Shown here in pieces: positions 50,258-58,486 of a stretch of DNA of 64,000 nt. Position numbers and translations under genes: made by a program. The notes below the pieces were generated by a model. It was not told the DNA's origin and made no database searches. It was given only the letters and a program-made list of their open reading frames with translations. Source of the stretch: Streptomyces malaysiensis subsp. samsunensis (lineage in GTDB: Bacteria; Actinomycetota; Actinomycetes; Streptomycetales; Streptomycetaceae); assembly GCF_024519315.1 (NCBI RefSeq), contig NZ_JANIIC010000040.1, forward strand, positions 1 to 64,000. Direction: 5' to 3'. How positions within the stretch are numbered: the stretch's first letter is position 1; each line of letters begins with the position of its first letter.

Positions 50258-51244
50258 CTACCGTGGCGGCGCCGGTTCGTCCACCACATAGCCGAGGGCC
50301 TTGTCGACCACATTGCGCAACGGACGGCCCTCACCGCGGCGGATCAGATTGTCGAGGAACAGCTCGCCGAGGTCTCCGCGCCAGTCCGTCACCTCGCCCG
50401 CGGTGTGCGGGGAGACGATGACGCCCGGCATCTCCCACAGGGGCGACTCCACGGGCAGCGGCTCATGGGCGAAGACATCCAGCGCCGCCCCGGCCAGCCT
50501 GCCCTGGGCCAGGGCGTCCACGAGGGCCTGCTCATCGACCAGCGGGCCACGCCCGACGTTGACCAGCCGCGCGCCCCGTTTCATCGCCGCCAGTACGGGC
50601 GCGTCGACCATGCCACGGGTGGCGGGGGTGAGCGGGGCGGCGAGAACCACATAGTCCGCCTCGCCCAGCGCCGCGCGCAGGGTCGCCGGGCCGTGCACCA
50701 CGCCGAAGTCCGGGTCGGCGGCCCGTGGTGGGCGGCCGGCGCCGCCGACCCGCATGCCGACCGCGCGCAGCAGACGGGCGACGGCACGCCCGATGGAGCC
50801 GGTGCCCCAGACCAGGACCGTGCGGTCGCCGATGCGTTCGCTGTCCGAGGGGCGCCACTCGCGGCGGCGCTGATGCTCCCAGGTGCCGGGGAAGTCCTTG
50901 GCGAGGGAGAGGATCAGCCCCAGGACGTACTCGGCGATGGGCCGGTCGTAGACGCCCCGCGAGTTGGTGAGCACCACCTCGGGGTTGCCGGTCAGCGCGG
51001 GGAACAGAAACGGGTCCACCCCCGCCGCCGCCACATGCACCCAGCGCGGGGCCTTCGCCGGGTCGTCCGGCCAGGCGGAGGCCACCGCGGAGGACAGCGG
51101 CCACCACGCGAGCAGTGTGTCCGCGCCGGGGAGGAAGAGCGGCAGCTCCTCCTCGGTGGCGTACACCGTCTCGGCGAGGGACTCGATCCGCGCCCGGTCG
51201 GGCGGCAGATGGTCCCGGTACAGGACGACGAGCCGGTCAGCCAC
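50258..51244 (-). CDS. D-2-hydroxyacid dehydrogenase
   Basis: 328 residues. The NAD-binding loop VWGTGSIGRAVARLLRAVG, the substrate Arg region LVNVGRGPLVDEQAL, DVFAHEPLP with the catalytic Glu, and SPHTAGE with the catalytic His are intact. It reduces a 2-oxo acid or oxidises a D-2-hydroxy acid. GTG 51244 with GGGAG six bases before it is preferred over an ATG 12 codons upstream in a proline-rich stretch. Converges on the CocE gene and diverges from the MFS gene, so no operon partner. Confidence 0.88.
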   Translation of the reverse strand: MADRLVVLYRDHLPPDRARIESLAETVYATEEELPLFLPGADTLLAWWPLSSAVASAWPDDPAKAPRWVHVAAAGVDPFLFPALTGNPEVVLTNSRGVYDRPIAEYVLGLILSLAKDFPGTWEHQRRREWRPSDSERIGDRTVLVWGTGSIGRAVARLLRAVGMRVGGAGRPPRAADPDFGVVHGPATLRAALGEADYVVLAAPLTPATRGMVDAPVLAAMKRGARLVNVGRGPLVDEQALVDALAQGRLAGAALDVFAHEPLPVESPLWEMPGVIVSPHTAGEVTDWRGDLGELFLDNLIRRGEGRPLRNVVDKALGYVVDEPAPPR

Positions 51245-51648
51245 GTCCGGCTCCCACGGCGGCGGCCGCGGCGGTGGCATCGGTCATGGCGGGCCTCCCA
51301 CGGGCGTGCCGGGTACGTGCGGACGCCTCAAGCGTGGCCGCCGCCACGCCGATGGGCAACGGACAGAGTGTCCACCCGATGACGAGGGACGGAACACGGT
51401 GGACGTTGACGGTGGCCGACGGCTGAACCAGGGTGATGGCCAGCCGGAACGCGCCACCGGTCGCTCCGGAGCCCATCCCCGTCCCCGGGGCACACCCCGC
51501 CCCGCCGCGTACCCGCCGTACGCGTCCGTCCCGCCGCGTACCCCGCCGTGCGTGCCCACCGAATGCTTGACACACGATGCCCGCCACCGCCCCGGCATGG
51601 CATCGGCCCGCGCCGCAGCGCCCCTCCTCGTCCCCAGGAGATGCAAGC
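51245..51648. other. 404-base intergenic region, divergent promoters presumed
   Basis: No convincing gene. A TTGACA at 51567-51572 faces the MFS gene but has no good -10 at 17-18 bases. Around 51475-51550 there are C/G-rich imperfect repeats of CCGCGTACC/CCGCCGTRCG. On the minus strand about 51290-51445 could encode a hydrophobic stretch, which I do not accept as a gene. Confidence 0.4.
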
Positions 51649-53019
51649 ATGTCCCTTCCCAGAACCTCCCGAGAGCCCCTCCGGAACTCCGCCGAGACCC
51701 TGGACAACGCCCCCGTCACCGCCTTCCACCGCAGGATGGTCGCCGTCGCCATGGGCGGTCCGTTCTGCGACGGCTATCTGCTCGGCATCATGGGCGTCGC
51801 GCTCAGCCTGATCACCCCGGCCCTGGACCTGGACACGCTGTGGACCGGGCTCGTCGCGGCGTCCGTCCTCATCGGTGTCTTCCTCGGCGGCGCGGTGTTC
51901 GGCCCGATCACCGACCGGGTGGGCCGCCATCTGATGTATGTGCTCAACCTGGTCGCGTTCGTGATCGGCTCCGCGCTTCAGTTCTTCGTCACCGAGGCGT
52001 GGCAACTGGTGGTGCTGCGGCTGTTCATCGGTGTCGCGATCGGCGCCGACTACCCGATCGCCTCGGCCCTCACCACCGAGCTGGTGCCGCGCCGGATGCG
52101 CGGCCCCGCCCTGTCCGGGCTGGTCCTGGCCTGGTGGGTCGGCTACGGGGTCAGCTACTGGGCCGGCTGGCTGCTGCTGGGCACCGGTGACGACTCCTGG
52201 CGCTGGATGCTCGCCTCCGGCGCGGTCCCCGCCGTGCTCTTCCTCCTTCTGCGGGCGGGTGTTCCGGAATCGCCGCGCTGGCTGGCGTCACGGGGACGGG
52301 TGGACGAGGCCAGACAGGTCGTACGCCGTCACCTCGGCCAGGAGGTCAGCGCCGGGGAACTGCTCGCCGAGGTCCGCCAGGACCGGCGCGGCGGCTCGGG
52401 TCTGGGCAATCTCGCCGAGATGTTCCGCCGCGGCTATGGGATGCCCGCGCTGTTCTGCTCGCTGTTCTGGATCTGTCAGGTGGCACCGGCCTTCGCGGTG
52501 CGCTCCTTCCAGCCGCAGATGCTGGAGTCCTTCGGGGTGACCGGCACCTTCGGCGCCAGCGCGCTGATCACCACCATCGCGGTCGCCGGAACCGGCATCG
52601 GGCTGGCCGTGGTCAACCGCATCGGCAGGCGTCCGCTGCTCATCGGCAGCTTCCTGTGCGTCAATGTCTCCCTGATCGCGCTCACCGTGCTGCCACTGCA
52701 CTACGCTGCCCTGGTGGTGGCCCTCTTCGCCGCCTTCCAGTTCTTCGAGGCCGCGGGCAGCGGACTTCAGTTCGTCTACCCCAGCGAGTTGTTCCCCACC
52801 GATCTGCGGGCCACCGGTGTCGGCGTCGCCACCGCCATGAGCCGGGTGGGCTCCGCCTCCAGCACCTTCCTGCTCCCGATGGCCACCGCCGACCTCGGGG
52901 TCCTCGGCACCCTCGCCATCGGGGTGGTGATCACCCTCATCGGCCTGGTGGTCTCCGTCCTCCTCGCCCCCGAGACCAAGGACCTCGGCCTGGCCGAAGC
53001 CAGCAGCCGCCGCCCCTGA
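51649..53019 (+). CDS. MFS transporter (sugar/aromatic-acid porter type)
   Basis: 456 residues, 12 membrane helices. Signature loops: FGPITDRVGRH (loop 2-3), PESPRWLASRGR before the central loop, NRIGRRPLL (loop 8-9), and PSELFPTDLRATGVGVA in the second half. These are typical of the sugar-porter and aromatic-acid:H+ symporter groups. MGGPFCDGYLLGIMGVALSL in helix 1 carries the Asp used in proton coupling. AGGAG precedes ATG 51649. Followed by the truncated HAD gene 56 bases on, so the locus was probably transporter plus dehalogenase-type enzyme. Confidence 0.88.
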   Translation: MSLPRTSREPLRNSAETLDNAPVTAFHRRMVAVAMGGPFCDGYLLGIMGVALSLITPALDLDTLWTGLVAASVLIGVFLGGAVFGPITDRVGRHLMYVLNLVAFVIGSALQFFVTEAWQLVVLRLFIGVAIGADYPIASALTTELVPRRMRGPALSGLVLAWWVGYGVSYWAGWLLLGTGDDSWRWMLASGAVPAVLFLLLRAGVPESPRWLASRGRVDEARQVVRRHLGQEVSAGELLAEVRQDRRGGSGLGNLAEMFRRGYGMPALFCSLFWICQVAPAFAVRSFQPQMLESFGVTGTFGASALITTIAVAGTGIGLAVVNRIGRRPLLIGSFLCVNVSLIALTVLPLHYAALVVALFAAFQFFEAAGSGLQFVYPSELFPTDLRATGVGVATAMSRVGSASSTFLLPMATADLGVLGTLAIGVVITLIGLVVSVLLAPETKDLGLAEASSRRP

Positions 53020-53075
53020 CAACCTGACGCCCCGTCACAATGCTTCACGGCGCCGCCACCGGAAAGGACTCGCCC

Positions 53076-53345
53076 ATGCGCAAGCTGGTCTCCTTCGACT
53101 GCTACCGCACCCTCATCAACTTCGACACCCGTACCGCCACCCATGAGATCGTCGAGGACCGGCTCGCCGAGATCGGCGTGGACCCCGATCGGTTCCACCA
53201 CGACGCGTATGTGATGCGCTTCCAGGGCGTCCTGGACGAGTATCTGCCCTACCGGGAGATCCTCCGCCGCACCCTGCGCAATGTCATGACACTGCACGGC
53301 CTGGAGTACCGGGACGAGGACGGCGAGGCGCTGATCGAGGCCGTC
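53076..53345 (+). pseudogene. HAD-superfamily (type II haloacid dehalogenase-like) gene, 3' two-thirds lost
   Basis: The first 90 residues are a clean HAD start: KLVSFDCYRTLINFDTRT with the nucleophile Asp, then the cap-domain helices. At about base 53345 the homology ends and the frame runs on for some 40 meaningless codons to 53471. Family members need about 230 residues, including the K-loop and second Asp pair, so this is inactive. The following sequence belongs to a PucR gene in another frame, so a deletion joined the two genes. Confidence 0.8.
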
Positions 53346-54748
53346 AGCGCGGCTACGCCGACCAGCTGGCCGACATCGGCGCCGCGGGGCTCGTGGTGGA
53401 GCTCGGCCGCCGCTACCAGCAGGTGCCACCGGAGCTGGTGGCCGCCTGCCGCGCACGGGACCTCCCGCTGATCGTGCTGTCCCGGGGCATCCGCTTCATC
53501 GAGGTGACCCAGACCGTGCACGCACTGATCCTCGACGCGCAGGGCGAGCTGCTGCGCCGCTCCCAGCAGGTGCATGAGATCTTCACCGCGCTGACGCTGC
53601 GCAACGCGGACCCGGACGAGCTGGTGCGCACCGCCGCCGATCTGATGGGCCGCCCGGTGGTCCTGGAGAACCTGCTGCACCACGCGGTGGTCTCCCGTAC
53701 GGCGGGCGGCACGGCCGGCCAGGTCCTGGAGGCGTGGGCGCGCCGCTCCCGCGCCACGCCGACCCCCGACACCACGGCGGTCAGCGGGCCGGAGGACTGG
53801 CTGGTGGCGCCCGTCGAGCACAACGGGCGGCGCTGGGGGCGGCTGGTGGCGGTGCCGGACGCGGCCGCCACCGCGGCCGACCCGGAACACACCATGATCC
53901 TGGAACGCGCCGCCACCGCCCTCACCCTGGCCCGGCTGACCGGCCACGCCCAGTGGGACCGCCAGGCCCACACCTGCGCGCTGCGGGAACTGCTGCGCTG
54001 GAGCTACCGCGGACGCACCGAGGCCCGCATCCGCGTCGAGGCCCTCGGCATACCCGTCGTCGGCCACCGCCTCATCGCCCTCGCCATCGGCCACCACGGT
54101 GCCACGGCCGACGAGACGGGCCTGGACGACCGGCTCGCCGACACCCTGCGCGACTCCGGCATCCGGGCCCTGGTGGGGCGGCTCTCCCCGGACCGCACCG
54201 GGGTGCTGCTCGCACTGGCCCGGGCCAGCGCCTGGCAGCCGGTGGTGGAGCGGGTCAGCCGGCTCACCGAGGAAACTCTGGGCACGGCGGCGGTGGTGGC
54301 GGTCGGCCCGGGGGTGACGGAGATCGACCAGGTGGCACGGGCGTTCCGGGAGGCCGAGGAGGTCGTGGACGCCATCGGCCCGGGCACCCCGCACCGGCCG
54401 TTCCACGTACCCTCCGACATCGGCCTTCCCGAGCTGCTGTACGCGCTCCGCGACGACATCCGTGTGCAGAAGTACGTCGAGCACCATCTGGGCAGGCTGA
54501 TCGAGTACGACGAGCGGCACGCCGGCGATCTGCTGACCACGCTGCGCCACTACCTCGCAGCGGACAACAAGTCCATCGCCGCCAAACAGATCGGCCTGTC
54601 CCGCCAGGCGTTCTACCAGCGGCTGCACACCATCGAACGGCTCCTCGGCCGCGATCTGGAGTCCGGTGCGCAGCGCACCCAGCTCCATGTCGCCGTCACC
54701 GCCCTGGACACGCTGACGGCGGCCGGCGCGGAAGGATGGGGCGCATGA
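53345..54748 (+). pseudogene. PucR-family regulator lacking its first ~70 residues
   Basis: From about 53345 the frame reads QRGYADQLADIGAAGLVVEL. This aligns with residues 70 onward of the complete PucR at 55680-57140 (QRGYLERLDDAGVAALAVSA), followed by the PucR domain end, a GGDEF-like middle and a C-terminal HTH (ADNKSIAAKQIGLSRQAFYQ). The start of the PucR N-terminal domain is gone. Translation could restart at the GTG at 53393 to give about 451 residues with an intact HTH, so residual DNA binding is possible. The methyltransferase gene overlaps its stop. Confidence 0.75.
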
Positions 54749-55551
54749 CATCCGAGAGCGGCTATCTGCTGGACAACCGGCAACGCGAGGCCGGGCGGCG
54801 CTTCGACGCGCTGGCCGAGCTCTTCGACCCCTGGACCCTGGACCACCTCGACCGGCTCGGCCCGGCCACCGGATGGCGCTGCTGGGAGGTGGGAGCGGGC
54901 GGGCCCTCGATACCCACCGCCCTCGCCGAGCGGACCGGGCCCACCGGACAGGTGCTGGTGACCGACATCGACACCTCCTGGCTGACGCGGTTGTCCGGCC
55001 CGGCCGCGGGCCCGATCGAGGTGCGGCGCCATGACGTGGCCCGCGATGAGCCACCCGGCGGTGGCTTCGACCTGGTCCACGCCCGGCTGGTGCTGGTGCA
55101 TTTGCCCGACCGGGGCGAGGCGCTGCGGCGGATGGCCGAGGCGGTGCGGCCGGGCGGATGGCTGGTGGTGGAGGACGCCGACCCGGCACTCCAGCCCCTG
55201 GCCTGCCCCGATGAGCGCGGTCCGGCCGAGGAGCTGGCCAACCGGATCCGCCGCGGTTTCCGCGCGCTGCTCGCCGAGCGCGGTGTGGACCTCGCCTTCG
55301 GCCGCACCCTGCCCGCCCTGCTGCGCGGCGCCGGACTCCACGACGTCCGCGCCGAGGGCTGCTTCCCGCTGACCTCCCCGGCCTGCCGGGAGCTGGAGGC
55401 GGCCACCGTACGTCAGCTGCGCGGGCGACTGGTGGCGGGCGGAGCGGCCACCGAGGAGGAGGTCGAGCGCCATCTGGACCATCTGCGCGGTGAGGGCATG
55501 GACGTCACCACAGCGCCGCTCATCACCTGCTGGGGACGGCGGCCCCGCTGA
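54745..55551 (+). CDS. SAM-dependent methyltransferase
   Basis: 268 residues. Class I fold: CWEVGAGGPSIPTALAER is motif I, VTDIDTSWL the acidic loop that binds the ribose, FDLVHARLVLVHLPDR motif IV, and EAVRPGGWLVVEDADP motif post-II. It resembles the small-molecule (UbiE/Methyltransf_25) group. Start ATG 54745 overlaps the PucR stop by four bases (ATGA), with GGATGGGG upstream. Substrate cannot be inferred; the coupling to a PucR regulator may be accidental after the deletion. Confidence 0.88.
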   Translation: MTSESGYLLDNRQREAGRRFDALAELFDPWTLDHLDRLGPATGWRCWEVGAGGPSIPTALAERTGPTGQVLVTDIDTSWLTRLSGPAAGPIEVRRHDVARDEPPGGGFDLVHARLVLVHLPDRGEALRRMAEAVRPGGWLVVEDADPALQPLACPDERGPAEELANRIRRGFRALLAERGVDLAFGRTLPALLRGAGLHDVRAEGCFPLTSPACRELEAATVRQLRGRLVAGGAATEEEVERHLDHLRGEGMDVTTAPLITCWGRRPR

Positions 55552-55679
55552 GCGGTGAGGGCCACGGATCCCGTGGCCGACGATGACACTCGGCCGGAAG
55601 CCGGGGCCGATGACGGTGCCCAGCGGATCCCGGGGCCGATGACACCGGGGCCGACGACGTTGCTCGGTCGAGACGTTGC

Positions 55680-57140
55680 TCAGTCGAGCAGACCGAGCTG
55701 CCCCGCGGCCCGGATCGCCAGCCAGACCTCGGCGAACGCGGCGGTGGAGGACAGATCGCGGCCGGTCAGCTCGCTGAAGCGGCGCAGCCGGTAGGCGAGC
55801 GTATTGGGGTGCACATGGAGCGCCGCGGCCGCCTCGTCCGTACGGCGGTCCCGCTCCATCCAGATGCGCACCGACGTCAGCAGCCGTGAGCCGTGGCCCG
55901 TGTCGTAGCGCAGCGCCTCGCCCAGCACATGCTCCACCAGGTCGGTGAGCGCGGCCGGGTCGTCGGGCAGCCAGCGGCCGGTGACATCGTCGCCGTACCG
56001 CACGAGGGCGCGGCCGGACGCGACGGCGTGGGAGGCCGCCCACAGCGCCTCGCGCTGGGAGATCCGCAGCGGGGTGCCGGGGCTGAACGGGCGGCTCATC
56101 CCGGCGGCCACGCCCGGCAGCGACTCGATCGCCTCCGCCAGATCGGGCGAGCCGAGCAGATAGCGGTCCTCGCCGCGCTTGAGCAGCAGACACGGCTGAT
56201 CCTCCAGCGCCCGCAGCACGGCGTCCTCGGTGGCGCCCCTGACCACCGCCAGCACGGTCTCGCCCTCGATGGAGTGGCGCAGCAGATGGCGCCGTGCCAC
56301 GGCGGGTTCGAGCGCGCCCTGGAGCAGTTCGGCGAGGATTTCCGCGCCCTCGCGGCGCAGCGTCTCCCGTTCGGTGCGCACCATGGCGAGCTGGAGGGCG
56401 GCCACCGTGGCGATGTGCTGCACCACGGCGAGCCCCGCCGGGCGTGCGCCCTCCCGTTCGAAGGCGATGAGGAAACCCGCCGGGCCACCGGGGGAGGGGA
56501 CCGGGAGGGCGAAGCCACCGGGGATGGTCGGCGGGGCGTCAGCCGAGCCGGGGATCACCGACGCGTCGGGCGCGGGCACACCGGGCAGCAGTGTCCGGCC
56601 CTGGGGGGTGCACAGGTAGATGTCGTATCCGGAGAGCTTCTCCAGGCGGCTGAACAGCGTCGCGGTGTCCAGGTTCTCCGAGGTCAGCCAGCGCAGCGCG
56701 CCGAACACCTGAAGCTGGGCGCCCAGCCGGTGGCGGGCGTCCTCCTGCACCGCGGCGGCCACCTCCTGCGCCACCGCCATGAACGGCACGGCCAGCGGGA
56801 TCTCCAGGACCGGCATGCCGCGCTCCTCCGCGGCGTCGAAGAACGCCCGGCGCAGCGGCGGCATCCGCAACTGGGCGGAGACGGCGAGGGCGGCCACCCC
56901 GGCGTCGTCCAGCCGCTCCAGATAGCCGCGCTGCCCGGCCGCCGAACGGGGCATCGCTATCCCCGTCGTCATGATCATTTCCGAGCCGAGCAGCCAGGGT
57001 GTGGGGTCGTCCAACTCGCTCACATGGGCCCAGGACACGGAGCGGTGCAGCCCGGCGCCGCCCGCGATCAGCCGTAGCTGGAGCGCCGGATACGACAGCA
57101 GATCGCCGACCGTCACACCCTGCTCTTTGTTGTTCACCAC
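55680..57140 (-). CDS. PucR-family transcriptional regulator
   Basis: 486 residues. An N-terminal PucR domain (about 8-130: VGDLLSYPALQLRLIAGGAG, VSELDDPTPWLLGSEMIMTT) is followed by a GAF/GGDEF-like middle (GYDIYLCTPQGRTLLPGVP, LQLAMVRTERETLRREGAEI) and a C-terminal HTH_30 (DEAAAALHVHPNTLAYRLRR). PucR proteins activate purine, GABA or polyamine catabolic genes. It is divergent from the agmatinase-permease-aldehyde dehydrogenase operon across 111 bases, which makes that operon the likely target. The start is a GTG pair at 57140/57137 with a weak RBS. Confidence 0.88.
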   Translation of the reverse strand: MVNNKEQGVTVGDLLSYPALQLRLIAGGAGLHRSVSWAHVSELDDPTPWLLGSEMIMTTGIAMPRSAAGQRGYLERLDDAGVAALAVSAQLRMPPLRRAFFDAAEERGMPVLEIPLAVPFMAVAQEVAAAVQEDARHRLGAQLQVFGALRWLTSENLDTATLFSRLEKLSGYDIYLCTPQGRTLLPGVPAPDASVIPGSADAPPTIPGGFALPVPSPGGPAGFLIAFEREGARPAGLAVVQHIATVAALQLAMVRTERETLRREGAEILAELLQGALEPAVARRHLLRHSIEGETVLAVVRGATEDAVLRALEDQPCLLLKRGEDRYLLGSPDLAEAIESLPGVAAGMSRPFSPGTPLRISQREALWAASHAVASGRALVRYGDDVTGRWLPDDPAALTDLVEHVLGEALRYDTGHGSRLLTSVRIWMERDRRTDEAAAALHVHPNTLAYRLRRFSELTGRDLSSTAAFAEVWLAIRAAGQLGLLD

Positions 57141-57161
57141 AAATTGAGCCTAACTCTTTGT
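57123..57161 (+). promoter_or_regulatory. Direct repeat CTCTTTGT in the PucR/agmatinase divergent region
   Basis: CTCTTTGT occurs at 57123-57130 and again at 57154-57161, 31 bases apart (three helical turns), in an unusually AT-rich stretch. Direct repeats on one face of the helix fit an activator site. The first copy lies inside the first codons of pucR. Candidate only. Confidence 0.35.
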
Positions 57162-57251
57162 CTCAGCAACGATTGTCGCGCGCTTCCTCCGCTGTGCAGA
57201 CTCGCCCGACCGGACACCTCCGGCGCACATCAAGAAGGGACTGCCATCACC

Positions 57252-58214
57252 ATGACCGAACCCCGAGGACCCGTCGACTCCTCCCGGGTCCCGCGCTTCG
57301 CCGGCCCGGCCACCTTCGCCAGGCTGCCCCGCCTCGACGAGGTGGCGGGGGCGGACGTGGCCGTGGTGGGCGTCCCGTTCGACGGCGGTGTCTCCTACCG
57401 CCCCGGCGCCCGCTTCGGGCCCGCCGCGGTCCGCGAGGCCAGCCGGCTGCTCCGCCCGTACAACCCGGGCCTGGACGTGTCGCCGTTCGCCACCCAGCAG
57501 GTGGCCGACGCCGGTGACATCGCCGTCAACCCCTTCGACATCGGCGAGGCCATCGAGACCATCCAGGACGCCGCGGGCCATCTGCAAGCCGACGGCGCCC
57601 GCCTGGTCACCATCGGCGGCGACCACACCATCGCGCTCCCGCTGCTGCGCGCCGCCGCACGGCGGCACGGCCCCGTGGCGGTGCTCCACTTCGACGCACA
57701 CCTGGACACCTGGGACACCTACTTCGGCGCCGAGCACACCCACGGCACCCCGTTCCGCCGGGCCGTGGAGGAGGGCATCGTCGACACCTCCGCCCTCTCG
57801 CACGTCGGCACCCGCGGCCCGCTGTACGGCAAGGAGGACCTCACCGAGGATGAGAAGCTGGGCTTCGGCATCGTCACCTCGGCCGATGTCTACCGGCGCG
57901 GCGCCGACGAGGTGGCCGACCAGCTGCGCCAGCGCATCGGCGACCGGCCGCTGTACATCTCCATCGACATCGACTGCCTCGACCCGGCCCACGCCCCCGG
58001 CACCGGCACCCCGGAGGCGGGCGGTCTCACCTCGCGCGAGCTTCTGGAGATCCTGCGCGGACTGGCCGGATGCCGGCTGGTCGGCGCGGACGTGGTGGAA
58101 GTGGCGCCCGCCTACGACCACGCCGAGATCACCTCGGTCGCGGCCTCCCACGTCGCCTACGACCTGATCAGCCTGCTGGCCCTTCAGAAGAAGCGAGAGA
58201 AGACGGATGAGTGA
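57252..58214 (+). CDS. Agmatinase/guanidinobutyrase-type ureohydrolase
   Basis: 320 residues of the arginase superfamily. All binuclear Mn2+ motifs are seen: GGDHTIALPL, DAHLDTWDTY and SIDIDCLDPAHAPG, plus the FGPAAVREASR start typical of agmatinases. It hydrolyses a guanidino compound to urea and an amine: agmatine to putrescine, or 4-guanidinobutyrate to GABA. With the downstream permease fragment and aminoaldehyde dehydrogenase and the divergent PucR it forms a guanidine/polyamine catabolic operon. AGAAGGG lies before the ATG. Confidence 0.9.
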   Translation: MTEPRGPVDSSRVPRFAGPATFARLPRLDEVAGADVAVVGVPFDGGVSYRPGARFGPAAVREASRLLRPYNPGLDVSPFATQQVADAGDIAVNPFDIGEAIETIQDAAGHLQADGARLVTIGGDHTIALPLLRAAARRHGPVAVLHFDAHLDTWDTYFGAEHTHGTPFRRAVEEGIVDTSALSHVGTRGPLYGKEDLTEDEKLGFGIVTSADVYRRGADEVADQLRQRIGDRPLYISIDIDCLDPAHAPGTGTPEAGGLTSRELLEILRGLAGCRLVGADVVEVAPAYDHAEITSVAASHVAYDLISLLALQKKREKTDE

Positions 58215-58440
58215 ATCCCCGGCACTGACCGAGGTCGAGAGCTACGGTGTCGAGCGCATCCCCGACGCGGACCGCAGCGCCACCCCCTTCGACCTGTTCC
58301 GCGTCGCGTTCGGCGGCGCCAACACCTTCGCCACCTGTGTGCTCGGCGCCTTTCCGATCCTCTTCGGGCTCTCCTTCTGGCAGGGCCTGGCGGCCACCCT
58401 GCTCGGTGTGGTGGGAGGCTCCCTGATCCTCGCCCCGTGC
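58207..58440 (+). pseudogene. NCS1-type (purine-cytosine permease-like) transporter, only the N-terminus left
   Basis: ATG 58207 overlaps the ureohydrolase stop. The first 78 residues match the start of NCS1 permeases (VERIPDADRSATPFDLFRVA, FGGANTFATCVLGAFPILFG, VVGGSLILAP, with two membrane helices). At about 58437 the frame turns into a polar, Arg-rich tail and runs through the start of the dehydrogenase gene. Roughly 400 residues, ten helices, are missing. In intact relatives this gene sits between the ureohydrolase and the dehydrogenase and presumably imports the substrate. Confidence 0.75.
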
Positions 58441-58486
58441 ACGAACATCTCTCGGCAGCGCCCGGCACCACCACGGAGACGGAACG

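Noticed and set aside
51290..51445. Minus-strand stretch that could encode a hydrophobic segment (LAITLVQPSATVNVHRVPSL)
   Set aside because: No start with RBS, no family resemblance, and it runs into the dehydrogenase leader; at most a remnant.
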